DNA from: Acinetobacter tandoii DSM 14970 = CIP 107469
GTDB lineage: Bacteria; Pseudomonadota; Gammaproteobacteria; Pseudomonadales; Moraxellaceae
Direction of reading: 5' to 3'
DNA: 64,000 nucleotides
Assembly: GCF_000400735.1 (NCBI RefSeq)
Contig: NZ_KE007365.1
Coordinates: forward strand, 392,188-456,187
Shown in pieces: positions 49,779 through 59,069 of this stretch. The translations under genes and the position numbers were made by a program. How positions within the stretch are numbered: the stretch's first letter is position 1; each line of letters begins with the position of its first letter. A model generated the notes under the pieces. It ran no database searches and was not told the DNA's origin. It saw only the letters and a program-made list of their open reading frames with translations.

Positions 49779-50795
49779 ATGATAAACTATTTGTATCAAG
49801 AGCAAAACTGGCAAACTCAACTGAGTGACTTAATTACAGACCCTTTAGAGTTGCTTGAGACGCTCCAGTTATCACCAGACCAATTATTATCAGGGGCAAT
49901 CTTAGCTTCTGAACAGTTCAAATTGCGTGTTCCACGTGCGTTCGTCGGAAAAATGAACATCGGTGACGGCTTAGACCCACTTTTATTGCAAGTCCTTCCT
50001 CACCATTTAGAATTAAATGAGCATCCTGAATTTGTGACTGATCCATTAGGTGAGGAACAAGCCAATCAGCAACCTGGTGTATTACATAAATATAAATCGC
50101 GTTTTTTACTCACTTTAACAGGCGCATGTGCAGTCCATTGCCGTTATTGTTTTCGCCGACATTTTCCTTATCAGGAAAACTTACCTAAAAATGATGATTG
50201 GATCAATATTCGTGCTTATATCGAAAGTCAACCTGATGTAAACGAAGTCATTTTAAGTGGTGGTGACCCACTTACGCTCTCGAATCGTAAATTAAAATTA
50301 TGGCTGGAACGTCTAGAATCTGTCCCACAAATTAAATTTTTGAGAATTCATTCACGAGTTCCTATTGTAATCCCCAACCGTGTCGATGAAGAGCTCGTTT
50401 CTTTATTAAAAAACAGTAGGCTACGCATAATTCTGGTGGTACACTCAAACCATGCAGCAGAATTAGATGATTTTACCTGCGCCAAACTTAAAACATTGGT
50501 TCAGAATCAAATCACCGTTTTAAATCAGTCGGTGTTATTAAATGGGGTTAATAATTCTGCACAAGTTTTAGTCGATCTAAGTTATCGACTATTTGAAGCT
50601 GGCGTGATGCCTTACTATCTGCATGTTCTTGACAAAGTCAAAGGTGCACAGCATTTTGATTTGGCTTCAAATGAAATTGATGAAATTTACAAAGAGGTTT
50701 TAGCAAGCTTACCAGGCTATTTGGTACCTAAACTTGTCAGGGAAATTGCGGGCGAAAAAAACAAAACACCGCTTTTTGGAGTTTCAACTTTCTGA
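49779..50795 (+). CDS. epmB: EF-P beta-lysylation protein EpmB
   Basis: 338 residues. Radical-SAM cluster motif CAVHCRYCFRRHFPY near residue 115, then EVILSGGDPLTLSNRKL and LRIHSRVPIVIPNRV, all characteristic of the lysine 2,3-aminomutase group; length fits EpmB, without the long extensions of catabolic aminomutases. It converts alpha-lysine to (R)-beta-lysine for EF-P Lys34. Divergent from efp with 90 bp between them. Confidence 0.93.
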   Translation: MINYLYQEQNWQTQLSDLITDPLELLETLQLSPDQLLSGAILASEQFKLRVPRAFVGKMNIGDGLDPLLLQVLPHHLELNEHPEFVTDPLGEEQANQQPGVLHKYKSRFLLTLTGACAVHCRYCFRRHFPYQENLPKNDDWINIRAYIESQPDVNEVILSGGDPLTLSNRKLKLWLERLESVPQIKFLRIHSRVPIVIPNRVDEELVSLLKNSRLRIILVVHSNHAAELDDFTCAKLKTLVQNQITVLNQSVLLNGVNNSAQVLVDLSYRLFEAGVMPYYLHVLDKVKGAQHFDLASNEIDEIYKEVLASLPGYLVPKLVREIAGEKNKTPLFGVSTF

Positions 50796-50809
50796 GTTAA
50801 ATAACAATT

Positions 50810-52555
50810 ATGAATATGAGCACCGCAGAAATGTTTCAAACGCCAACTGAATTAAAGTTGGATAAATTGAGTTTTTGCCAAAGCACGGTGACGGACATTC
50901 AGGATTGGGTGTCCAATTTATCTATTTTACAATTAGGTGACTCTTCTCGTGCACTATTTAATGCCCTACTTGAAATTTCTGAACTTCAATGTAGTGAAAC
51001 TCTGCGTTTTGATTTAATTCATGCTATTCATCCGACCATTGAAAACGTATTAACCAGCTTAGAAAAACATTTTTTTAATCAAGGTCTAATTACAACGGAT
51101 CGAAATGACCATATTATTGAATTGGCCATGTTATTACGCAGTTGTTTTGCAAAAACATATATTGATATTGCGAAACGCTGTGACCAACAACTGAATCAGC
51201 AAAAATTCTCCCTTTTTGCTTTTAGTCAAAAGAAAAACTTGCAAACTGCACGTATTCTCGCAAGTTATTATGGCTTACAACAGCTTGCTCAACTCTTGTA
51301 TCAACAACAAATTCTGTATACCAATCCACTGTCTGGTCAATGGTTAGTAACTCATCAGTTAATGGAAAGTGCGATTCAACATAATTTTAATCAAACCAAC
51401 ATTAACCAATTGCAAGGTACGCAACACCAACTACAAACGATTGGTCAAATCTATGCGCAAATTATTCTTTTAGACATCCTAAATCCGCATCAGATTCGAC
51501 CATCCGAAATTCAAGGGCTGTTCTTATGTAGTTATGATTGGGCAAAGTTAATTCAGGTTTTACCTAAAGAAACGACTTTATCACGCTATATTGTAGATAC
51601 TTCTTTAGACCATCCACCTGTATTTAACGCGCATCAAAATAGTAGTTTTAATCCATCAATTTATATTTCTACTCAGAATCTATTAGATCACCTTACTGAA
51701 GCTCAAGGGAAGCATGGTGAATATCTATCTCGAAATGAGAAAATTTTCCTCACCCCTGCTTTACACTTCCATATTCATAGTTTACTCACAAGTAATGCTG
51801 AACGCCGCCATGAGCGTTATGAATATTCTGCTCAATTGCATATCTGCTTCGGCTTAAATGTTGCCCATTTCTATTTATCGAAGGGCAAAAACTTTAATGA
51901 AACACTAAATTTAGATGCACATTACGGTCTGCAATCTGAAAGTAATATTTTTAGCTCTATGAATGATCATAATCTATTAAGTACGAGCAATATTAAAACT
52001 TTAGATCGTGAAGCAAAACAAATTTATCCAGCTGAAGTTCTTGATATTAGTGTCAATGGTTACCGCATTAAGTGGTCTGGGAATACCCCAAAAAACTTAA
52101 AAACAGGTGAATTTATTCTGGTACAAGAAAATGCTCAAAGTGAATGGCGTGGTGGCGTTGTCCGTTGGATTAAACAATCGACTGAGAAAAGTCTTGAACT
52201 GGGACTTGAAATGCTTGCACAAGATATTTTCCCATGTGCAGTTTACGTAAAGACTGATCGTAATACAGGCAACTACTATCCAGCCTTATTAGTTCAAACT
52301 GCCGAGTTGAATGAAGTGTCAACCACCCTCATTTTACCCGGTTCACACTTATTCAGAGAAAAACAAACGATTCATTTACGCCTAGAACAAGATGAACTGA
52401 AAGTTTATTTACTAAAAGCACATTTAATTACACAAAGCTTTATGCGGTTCGATTTTGAATTACTAAATGATCAACAAGAACATTTGGTTGAAAATTTTAT
52501 TCGGAAACAAACCAACGAAATTAAGAATCATGATTTATGGGAAGCATTGAAGTGA
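50810..52555 (+). CDS. PilZ-like / atypical c-di-GMP-related protein
   Basis: 581 residues. Residues 1-380 are helical with no recognised enzyme motif. At about 395-480 a beta-rich segment (YPAEVLDISVNGYRIKWSG; LKTGEFILVQEN; WRGGVVRWIKQ) resembles a PilZ-type barrel, though the classic RxxxR is weak (LDREAKQIYPAEV). The gene is followed, with overlap, by a FimX-like gene. I recall similar pairing in pseudomonads but have not checked it. A role in c-di-GMP control of type IV pili or motility is plausible. Confidence 0.62.
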   Translation: MNMSTAEMFQTPTELKLDKLSFCQSTVTDIQDWVSNLSILQLGDSSRALFNALLEISELQCSETLRFDLIHAIHPTIENVLTSLEKHFFNQGLITTDRNDHIIELAMLLRSCFAKTYIDIAKRCDQQLNQQKFSLFAFSQKKNLQTARILASYYGLQQLAQLLYQQQILYTNPLSGQWLVTHQLMESAIQHNFNQTNINQLQGTQHQLQTIGQIYAQIILLDILNPHQIRPSEIQGLFLCSYDWAKLIQVLPKETTLSRYIVDTSLDHPPVFNAHQNSSFNPSIYISTQNLLDHLTEAQGKHGEYLSRNEKIFLTPALHFHIHSLLTSNAERRHERYEYSAQLHICFGLNVAHFYLSKGKNFNETLNLDAHYGLQSESNIFSSMNDHNLLSTSNIKTLDREAKQIYPAEVLDISVNGYRIKWSGNTPKNLKTGEFILVQENAQSEWRGGVVRWIKQSTEKSLELGLEMLAQDIFPCAVYVKTDRNTGNYYPALLVQTAELNEVSTTLILPGSHLFREKQTIHLRLEQDELKVYLLKAHLITQSFMRFDFELLNDQQEHLVENFIRKQTNEIKNHDLWEALK

Positions 52556-54648
52556 GAAATCCACTATTGTCCAAAAAGTTAAAACGTACGGAAACTCGTT
52601 TACTCATAATCGATGACAACCAAATTCGTTTTAACAAAATCTGTGATTTATTAACGACAAGTGAACATCAAGTACACGCTTTTTTATTAGATGACTTACA
52701 AACTTTCGAAAAGCAACTCCATTTAAATTGGGATATTGTTATTTTCGGTCGTGCCTACGATTTAAAATATGAACAGGCCTTAAGTCTTATTCGTCTGTCT
52801 AAGCAACCTGAATTACCGCTTATTTTACTCAAACCTGATGATTATGAGCCGAACCAATACGTAACCTATATTCGAAAAGGCGTCTATGATGTCGCCAATT
52901 TAGATTTTCCAGATCGATTTTACCTGTCTTTATTACGTGCGCTCTCTTTTAGTCGCCTAAATCAAGGCCAACAACATCTCATGCAAGAGCTTGAAAATGT
53001 ACAGACACAAGCACAGGCATGGGTAAGCGAAAGCAATAAAGCTGTTGCGATTATTCAAGAAGGAATTCATATCGGAGCCAATGAGGAATATCTTCATCTC
53101 TTTGGTTTAAAAAGTGAAGATGAAATTATTGGTCTGCCTTTACTGGATGTATTACAACCGCAAGATCTGAATGATTTTAAACTACGCTTTAAAAAAATAT
53201 CGCAAGGGCAATTAGATCAAGGTCGTTTTGAGCTGACGACACTCAATAGTCATGTCCAAACAAATCCTTTAAAAATTGAGTTTTTAGCAGCCGTTGAAGA
53301 TGATGCCCTACAAATCACGATTGAGTTAAATCAAACTGAACACACTACATCGGCTCAGCCTACGGTTGCCCAAGTTGAAGCCCCTGCCGCACAACCCAAT
53401 ACCTATCAACTGATTAACAGAACCATTGCTAAGCAACCTGCTGATTTCAATGCGCTTGTACTTTTTTCACTTGCATCTTGTCCCGAATCTATATTTCAAC
53501 AAGACTGGGCAACCTCAAATGCCTATTTTTCGAATATTCATAGCTTCTTAAAAGAACAAACCAATGTTCCATTGTTTAAGGTCAACCATGCGTTATATGC
53601 AGGTCTATTCCAAGGTTCTAGTGAAAGTGTGTTGGAATCTAAACTAATTGGATTAAGTGCTTTATCTAAACCACAACTATTAGGTGTAAATCAACAAACC
53701 TTCCCATTAAATTTAAGAATGGGTTACACATTGATTCAACACAATATAAAGGATGAGCAACAGTTCCAACAGCTAATAGAACGAGCGTACAATACAGCTC
53801 TACCATCTGGGCAAGAACAAAATAATATTGAACTCAACCCGATAGCCCCACCTCATATTGAATTAATTGATTCTCATTTGAATCTGCAAGAACACTCTAG
53901 CTTATTAAAAGCACTGCAAAAGAGTTTAGAGCGGGGGGAAATTCATCTTAAATATCAACAACTGTATGATAAACAAGATAGCAACCTATACACCTACGAA
54001 GTTACCAGCGGCTTCATTTATAATAATGCTTGGCAAGATATTACATCAATTCGTGAACTTGCAGATGACCCAGAATTCTCGATTAAACTGGATCGTTGGA
54101 TTTTAGTTGAGGCATGTAAACAGTTACATAACTTTATTACCCAATATCCTGATGCTAAAATTATTGTTAATTTAAACAAAGAAGTTCTCTTCTCTGACCG
54201 TACATTCCCTGCATTTATTGCTAAATTAATTACGATTGTGGGTAGCAAACAAAGTCACCCACTCATTTTACAATTCTCTGAAGAAGATATTGCCAAGAAT
54301 CTAAATGATGCACAAAAATATACAGCTCAATTAATTCAAAGCGGTGCGGAAATATCATTGCGTGAATTTGGTAACTCGATTTATAGCGAATCTATTTTGA
54401 ATCAGATGAGTATTAACCATGTGACGTTGCATCATCAGTTAGCGCAGATGCTTGACTCAGACAAATCTACTGAAGAATTGCAAGAACGGATTAATCATTT
54501 CCATGAAATTAAAGCAACACAAATGTTATTACGTGAATTGAATAATATGACGATGTTCGCCAATGCATGGAATGTGGAAGCACGCTATCTGCAAGGTGAC
54601 TATTTCCAGAAAAAACTGGATCATTTAATTGATGTACAAGACCAATAG
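52537..54648 (+). CDS. FimX-like c-di-GMP effector (REC-PAS-degenerate GGDEF-EAL)
   Basis: 703 residues; the start could instead be GTG 52552. Order of domains: receiver-like (RLLIIDDNQIRFNKI..), PAS (VAIIQEGIHIGANEEYLHLFG), a GGDEF-like remnant around residues 290-420 without the GG[D/E]EF motif, and an EAL-like domain from about 450. The EAL motif itself reads YEVTSG, and other metal ligands are altered, so phosphodiesterase activity is unlikely. This matches FimX, which binds c-di-GMP and controls type IV pilus assembly. Confidence 0.75.
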   Translation: MGSIEVRNPLLSKKLKRTETRLLIIDDNQIRFNKICDLLTTSEHQVHAFLLDDLQTFEKQLHLNWDIVIFGRAYDLKYEQALSLIRLSKQPELPLILLKPDDYEPNQYVTYIRKGVYDVANLDFPDRFYLSLLRALSFSRLNQGQQHLMQELENVQTQAQAWVSESNKAVAIIQEGIHIGANEEYLHLFGLKSEDEIIGLPLLDVLQPQDLNDFKLRFKKISQGQLDQGRFELTTLNSHVQTNPLKIEFLAAVEDDALQITIELNQTEHTTSAQPTVAQVEAPAAQPNTYQLINRTIAKQPADFNALVLFSLASCPESIFQQDWATSNAYFSNIHSFLKEQTNVPLFKVNHALYAGLFQGSSESVLESKLIGLSALSKPQLLGVNQQTFPLNLRMGYTLIQHNIKDEQQFQQLIERAYNTALPSGQEQNNIELNPIAPPHIELIDSHLNLQEHSSLLKALQKSLERGEIHLKYQQLYDKQDSNLYTYEVTSGFIYNNAWQDITSIRELADDPEFSIKLDRWILVEACKQLHNFITQYPDAKIIVNLNKEVLFSDRTFPAFIAKLITIVGSKQSHPLILQFSEEDIAKNLNDAQKYTAQLIQSGAEISLREFGNSIYSESILNQMSINHVTLHHQLAQMLDSDKSTEELQERINHFHEIKATQMLLRELNNMTMFANAWNVEARYLQGDYFQKKLDHLIDVQDQ

Positions 54649-54700
54649 GTATAGGTCTTGTACTTTCATTTTATTTTTTAATATTTCTATAGACATAAAA

Positions 54701-54725
54701 AAACGAGCCAATGGCTCGTTTTTTT
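54701..54725. terminator. bidirectional terminator between fimX-like gene and rpmE
   Basis: AAACGAGCC, loop AAT, GGCTCGTTT with A and T runs on the two sides. Serves both convergent genes. Confidence 0.88.
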
Positions 54726-54736
54726 CAACTGGGGTA

Positions 54737-54964
54737 TTAGTCGCGTTTGATAGAACGAGACATACCAGCAAAACGTTGCTTGAATTTGTCGATACGACCA
54801 CCAGTGTCAACGTTCTTTTGCTTACCAGTGTAGAATGGGTGGCATGCAGAACATACGTCTAAGTAAAGAGCTTCTTTACCAACAGCTGAACGAGTTTCAA
54901 TTACGTTACCGCAAGAACAAGTAGCTACTAATTTTTCATATTTTGGGTGAATATCGGCGCGCAT
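54737..54964 (-). CDS. rpmE: 50S ribosomal protein L31
   Basis: 75 residues: [48 protein letters not shown]. The four Cys/His ligands (CSC, CSACH) show the zinc-binding form. It sits on the large subunit at the bridge to the small subunit. A leader of about 155 nt precedes it. Confidence 0.96.
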   Translation of the reverse strand: MRADIHPKYEKLVATCSCGNVIETRSAVGKEALYLDVCSACHPFYTGKQKNVDTGGRIDKFKQRFAGMSRSIKRD

Positions 54965-55132
54965 GGTCGATTACTCCTAAGTGTAAGAAAGGCTTATGCT
55001 GTCATCGCAATTGACCACTCTTGCATATTGCAAGGAAAGCTTTAAAGCAGGTCAACACCACAACAGACCATTCTCTTGGCCCACCGAGACGGATACCGTC
55101 AGAGCTAAGCACAACAAGTGGACAGTATTATA
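54965..55132 (-). promoter_or_regulatory. rpmE: rpmE promoter and long leader
   Basis: TATAAT on the minus strand at 55132-55127 is a consensus -10 box. Transcription from there leaves about 155 nt before the L31 start, with short stems such as GACGG/CCGTC near 55090-55102. The length and structure suggest an autoregulatory ribosomal-protein leader; a structure model is needed. Confidence 0.45.
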
Positions 55133-55165
55133 CGCCAAATAAATCCAGATAGCGAACTATTCTCT

Positions 55166-56143
55166 TCATTCGTCTGGATTTTGTTTCGACCAACGATTTG
55201 CAATGATGCCACACACCATCAACTGGATTTGGTGAAAAATCATAATTGGTAAAACAATCATCCCTAAAGGCTGACCAATAAATAAAATTTGCGCCATTGG
55301 AACACCACTAGCGAGCGTCTTTTTGGAACTACAGAAAAAAATTGCAATTTGGTCTTTACGGTTAAAACCGAATACCTTTGGAAGATAATAAGCCAACAAC
55401 ATGATTACTGTTAAAAAAACCGAACATGCCAACACCAAAAGCAACAAGGTTTGCCAACTCACTTCATTCCACAATCCCGCAACGACTGCGCTACTAAAGG
55501 CACCATAAACCACCATCAAGATCGAACCTTGGTCAAAGCTTTTAACCAAGCGTGGTACTTTTATCATATGTGGGTAAACGAGTGGGCGGAACAATTGTCC
55601 CAAAACAAAAGGCAGTAACAGCAATAAGGTAATTTGAATGATGGAGGATGTTGGATCAAATTCATGTTCCGATTTGCCCAAAATAAACACACTCACCAAG
55701 ACAGGGGTAATAAACATTCCAATGATATTAGAAAATGAAGCACTACATACCGCGCTGGCGACATTGCCTTTGGCAACTGAAGTGAATGCAATTGATGATT
55801 GTACGGTAGATGGTAGGAAACACATGAACAAGAAACCCCAATAAAGCTCTTGCCCTAACATTGGTAACAGGACAGGTTTTGCAAGTAAGCCTAAAATTGG
55901 AAATACTGCAAAAGTGAAAGCAAATACCAATACATGAAACTTCCAGTGCATAATCCCTTGAACGATTGCTTCACGGGAAAGTTTCGCACCATGTAAGAAG
56001 AATAATATTGCAATTGCAATCGTAGTAATGACATTAAAGAAATGGGCAGCCGAACCAGAGACAGGAAGGAAAGATGCCAGTACAACCATGGCAACTAAGA
56101 GTAAAGTGAATCGATCCAAGGCAAGAAGCTTGAGCATGTTCAT
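55166..56143 (-). CDS. bile acid:sodium symporter family transporter (YfeH-like)
   Basis: 325 residues, about ten membrane helices. FFLHGAKLSREAIVQGIMHWKFHVLVFAFTF, GFLFMCFLPSTVQSSIAFTSVAKGN and FFCSSKKTLASGVPMAQILF are the hallmark segments of the BASS/SBF-like (DUF4137 or YfeH) group. Substrate unknown; bacterial members carry organic anions with sodium. Single gene, divergent from rpmE's promoter side. Confidence 0.87.
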   Translation of the reverse strand: MNMLKLLALDRFTLLLVAMVVLASFLPVSGSAAHFFNVITTIAIAILFFLHGAKLSREAIVQGIMHWKFHVLVFAFTFAVFPILGLLAKPVLLPMLGQELYWGFLFMCFLPSTVQSSIAFTSVAKGNVASAVCSASFSNIIGMFITPVLVSVFILGKSEHEFDPTSSIIQITLLLLLPFVLGQLFRPLVYPHMIKVPRLVKSFDQGSILMVVYGAFSSAVVAGLWNEVSWQTLLLLVLACSVFLTVIMLLAYYLPKVFGFNRKDQIAIFFCSSKKTLASGVPMAQILFIGQPLGMIVLPIMIFHQIQLMVCGIIANRWSKQNPDE

Positions 56144-56303
56144 TGCTTAACGTCCTGTTATATATATTTTAAAAAAGTAAAGATGAAATAAAACCCAGTA
56201 GACAAATTTTACCCGTAGGTCAACTTCATCTTACTGGGCTATTTAAATATTGCTAGCTTTTCAACTGCTATATTCGATATTTAGTTAATCAATAACACGA
56301 TAC

Positions 56304-56705
56304 TTAGTTATTACGTGCATTTGAATCTTGCTGAATCAACTCAATTTTATAACCATCTGGATCTTCAACAAAAGCGATCACGGTTACACCGCCTTTCATT
56401 GGTCCTGCTTCACGTACAACTTTACCGCCACGTGCTTTAATCTCTTCACATGCTTTATAGGCATCATCAACCCCAATTGCAATGTGACCATAAGCATTAC
56501 CTAAATCGTAGTGATCGGTATCCCAATTATGTGTCAATTCAAGCACTGTGTTATTGGCTTCATCGCCATAACCAACAAATGCCAGTGTGAAACGACCTTC
56601 TTCATAATCGCGTTTACGGAGCAAAGTCATACCCAGCACTTCGGTATAGAACTTTAATGACTGTTCTAAATTGCCTACACGTAGCATAGTATGGAGCATT
56701 CGCAT
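56304..56705 (-). CDS. gloA: lactoylglutathione lyase (glyoxalase I)
   Basis: 133 residues from the ATG at 56705 (AAGGA upstream). [26 protein letters not shown] and [18 protein letters not shown], then [27 protein letters not shown] and [13 protein letters not shown]. Metal ligands His5, the Glu in LELTHNW, His in YGHIAI and Glu in KIELIQ are present, as in the nickel type. It detoxifies methylglyoxal with glutathione. It follows ampG directly. Confidence 0.95.
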   Translation of the reverse strand: MRMLHTMLRVGNLEQSLKFYTEVLGMTLLRKRDYEEGRFTLAFVGYGDEANNTVLELTHNWDTDHYDLGNAYGHIAIGVDDAYKACEEIKARGGKVVREAGPMKGGVTVIAFVEDPDGYKIELIQQDSNARNN

Positions 56706-56706
56706 A

Positions 56707-58866
56707 TTATTCATCCTTCAGTTGAAGTTGTTTGTTTTGATGATCACGGAGTAACTTCGCGACCCAAACTACCAGAATTAAAATTGGAATTCCAATTAAA
56801 GTGGTCATCAAGAAAAATTTCGGATATCCAATGTGAGTCACTATGGTACCCGAATACCCTCCTAAAATTTTAGGTGTAAGGGTCATCAGTGAGCTAAAAA
56901 TAGCGTATTGAACGGCAGTAAAAGAAACACTCGTCAGACTAGAAAGAAAAGCGATAAATGCAGCCCCCGCCAATCCAGAAGCCAAATTATCGACAATAAT
57001 CGCAAAATAAAGCCATAACGTACTATATGATTTAATCACCTTACCTGTAATTTGCACATTTTGCTTCGCATCTACTGAAGTGAGTATCGGGTCTATCGTC
57101 AATTCTAAAGCAGATTGTTGCTTAGACAGTTGATAAGTATGGTTAATCTTGACGACTTCAGACGCATTTAGCGTATTTAATTGAGCTATCACCTGCTTAT
57201 TTTTGGCATTTTCTAATAACTTGCCATCAATCGCACCACTAAAAATGCCTTGTGCATCTAGTTTTGCAGGATATTCTTGACCATCTAACCATAAGCTGAT
57301 GGGTTGCTCTGGTTTTAGTTGTGCAACATCAACACCTTGAATCTGGCCTTTCACCACAACAGATTGCTGAACCTCTTTCGGGCTTAAAGCATTATCCGCA
57401 GTTAACGGAAATAAGATAATGGCTTTAGTCGCTGGACCCATTAAATAAGGCATCTCTACAGATGATTTTTCATCAGACTTATCAGCAAATGCAACTGAAG
57501 CATAAATTTGATTGGACTGACTCAGTACTTGAGCTGGAACATTCAGCTTCCAATAACCCACTTCATCTGCCTGAACTTGATAATGCTGTGCACCAATAGA
57601 AACGTCGACTTGCTGCAAAGGTTGACCTGATTTTACCAAGCCAATAAAAATGAGATTGGTTGAACTTGCAAGAATGGCACCAACAAACATCAGTTTCATA
57701 ATGTTCATCCGCTGCGCCAATAAACCACCTAAGAAACCGCCTAAAAGGCTAAAAATGACACCGTAAATTTTCACGGCTTCAGCAATTTGCTCTTTGGTGA
57801 AATTCAAATCTTGATAAAAGACATTGGAAATCACACCAGCAATAATATCGGAAATACGATAAAAACCAATCAATAACAAAAGAACTAGAGCGAGCTTTAC
57901 CCCATAACGTCTAAAGAAATCTGCAATCGGATTGACCCACGTTTCAAATGCCATTTGCTTATTCACTGCACCCATTTTGACTAACACTGCACCGACAATC
58001 AGTGCTATAGCCCCTGAAGCCAGAAAACGTAATGCCTCAAAACAAAATAATAGAAATGAATCTTTGATCGCCAAAGATGCAACCAAAGCTTCGATTAAAG
58101 TGCCAGAATAAATATAGGACAAGACAAAACTAATAACAGCAACAAAGAACACCATGACCAAACGATAATAATCTGAACGTTGATATTCTTTATAAACACG
58201 ATTGACTAAGGGTTCTCGAATAATGAAGGTCGTTAGAATACCCACCAACATCACCGCTGCCATGGCAAGATAAGTTGTTTTCCACGCAGTATAAATATAA
58301 TTGCCTTTCGCAGTACCTAATGACGCCGCCAGAAACAACGCTCCTGCACCCGCCACAATCATCCCGATGCGATAACCCGCATTATAGGTCGATGCCAAAA
58401 CCGTCTGCATTTCGGTTTCTGCTAATTCAATACGGTAGGCATCAATGACAATATCTTGCGTTGCCGCAGAGAAACCTAACAAAACTGCACCAACTGCCAT
58501 TTGATACAAATGGCTTTGTCCTAAAGCAGGATCTGAAAATGCCATAATACAAATGGCACAAATAATGAGGCATTGCGCAATCAGCAACCATGCACGGCGA
58601 CGCCCCAACCGTTTGGTTAAAAACGGAACGGGGAGTTCATCAATCAAGGGAGCCCAAACAAACTTAAAGGAATAACCCAAAGCTGCCCAACTAAAAAAAG
58701 TCACAGCACTTTTTTCAATACCTGCTTCACCAAGCCATAGAGATAAACTAGAAAAGATTAGTAAGATCGGAATACCGGCTGAAAAACCAAGGAACAACAT
58801 AATTGCTGCTCGCCGATCGAGAAATGCCTGAAATGCCGCTTTCCATCCATTTGCTTGAGTTGTCAT
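56707..58866 (-). CDS. ampG: AmpG-family muropeptide permease with large extra domain
   Basis: 719 residues, against about 490 for E. coli AmpG. The N-terminal part matches: [68 protein letters not shown]. About ten helices come before residue 410. Residues about 412-615 are an inserted soluble segment with repeated beta-sandwich-like units ([45 protein letters not shown]). The last helices follow. It imports anhydro-muropeptides for recycling and affects beta-lactamase induction in relatives. Confidence 0.88.
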   Translation of the reverse strand: MTTQANGWKAAFQAFLDRRAAIMLFLGFSAGIPILLIFSSLSLWLGEAGIEKSAVTFFSWAALGYSFKFVWAPLIDELPVPFLTKRLGRRRAWLLIAQCLIICAICIMAFSDPALGQSHLYQMAVGAVLLGFSAATQDIVIDAYRIELAETEMQTVLASTYNAGYRIGMIVAGAGALFLAASLGTAKGNYIYTAWKTTYLAMAAVMLVGILTTFIIREPLVNRVYKEYQRSDYYRLVMVFFVAVISFVLSYIYSGTLIEALVASLAIKDSFLLFCFEALRFLASGAIALIVGAVLVKMGAVNKQMAFETWVNPIADFFRRYGVKLALVLLLLIGFYRISDIIAGVISNVFYQDLNFTKEQIAEAVKIYGVIFSLLGGFLGGLLAQRMNIMKLMFVGAILASSTNLIFIGLVKSGQPLQQVDVSIGAQHYQVQADEVGYWKLNVPAQVLSQSNQIYASVAFADKSDEKSSVEMPYLMGPATKAIILFPLTADNALSPKEVQQSVVVKGQIQGVDVAQLKPEQPISLWLDGQEYPAKLDAQGIFSGAIDGKLLENAKNKQVIAQLNTLNASEVVKINHTYQLSKQQSALELTIDPILTSVDAKQNVQITGKVIKSYSTLWLYFAIIVDNLASGLAGAAFIAFLSSLTSVSFTAVQYAIFSSLMTLTPKILGGYSGTIVTHIGYPKFFLMTTLIGIPILILVVWVAKLLRDHQNKQLQLKDE

Positions 58867-59069
58867 TCGGTTATTATTTTCTACAAAAAATCATGTGTGC
58901 TATTCAACCGTTTAAGTGCTCTGGTTTCAACAGTATTTATGAAATGATTACGGTATTTTGACGAGAAAAACAGCGGCATTGCTTGAATTTTTCCACTAAA
59001 CCTGTATACCTTAAACCTCTACCGCAATATTTTGTTTTGGATTTCACAGTGACCCAAAAACTTGAACAG

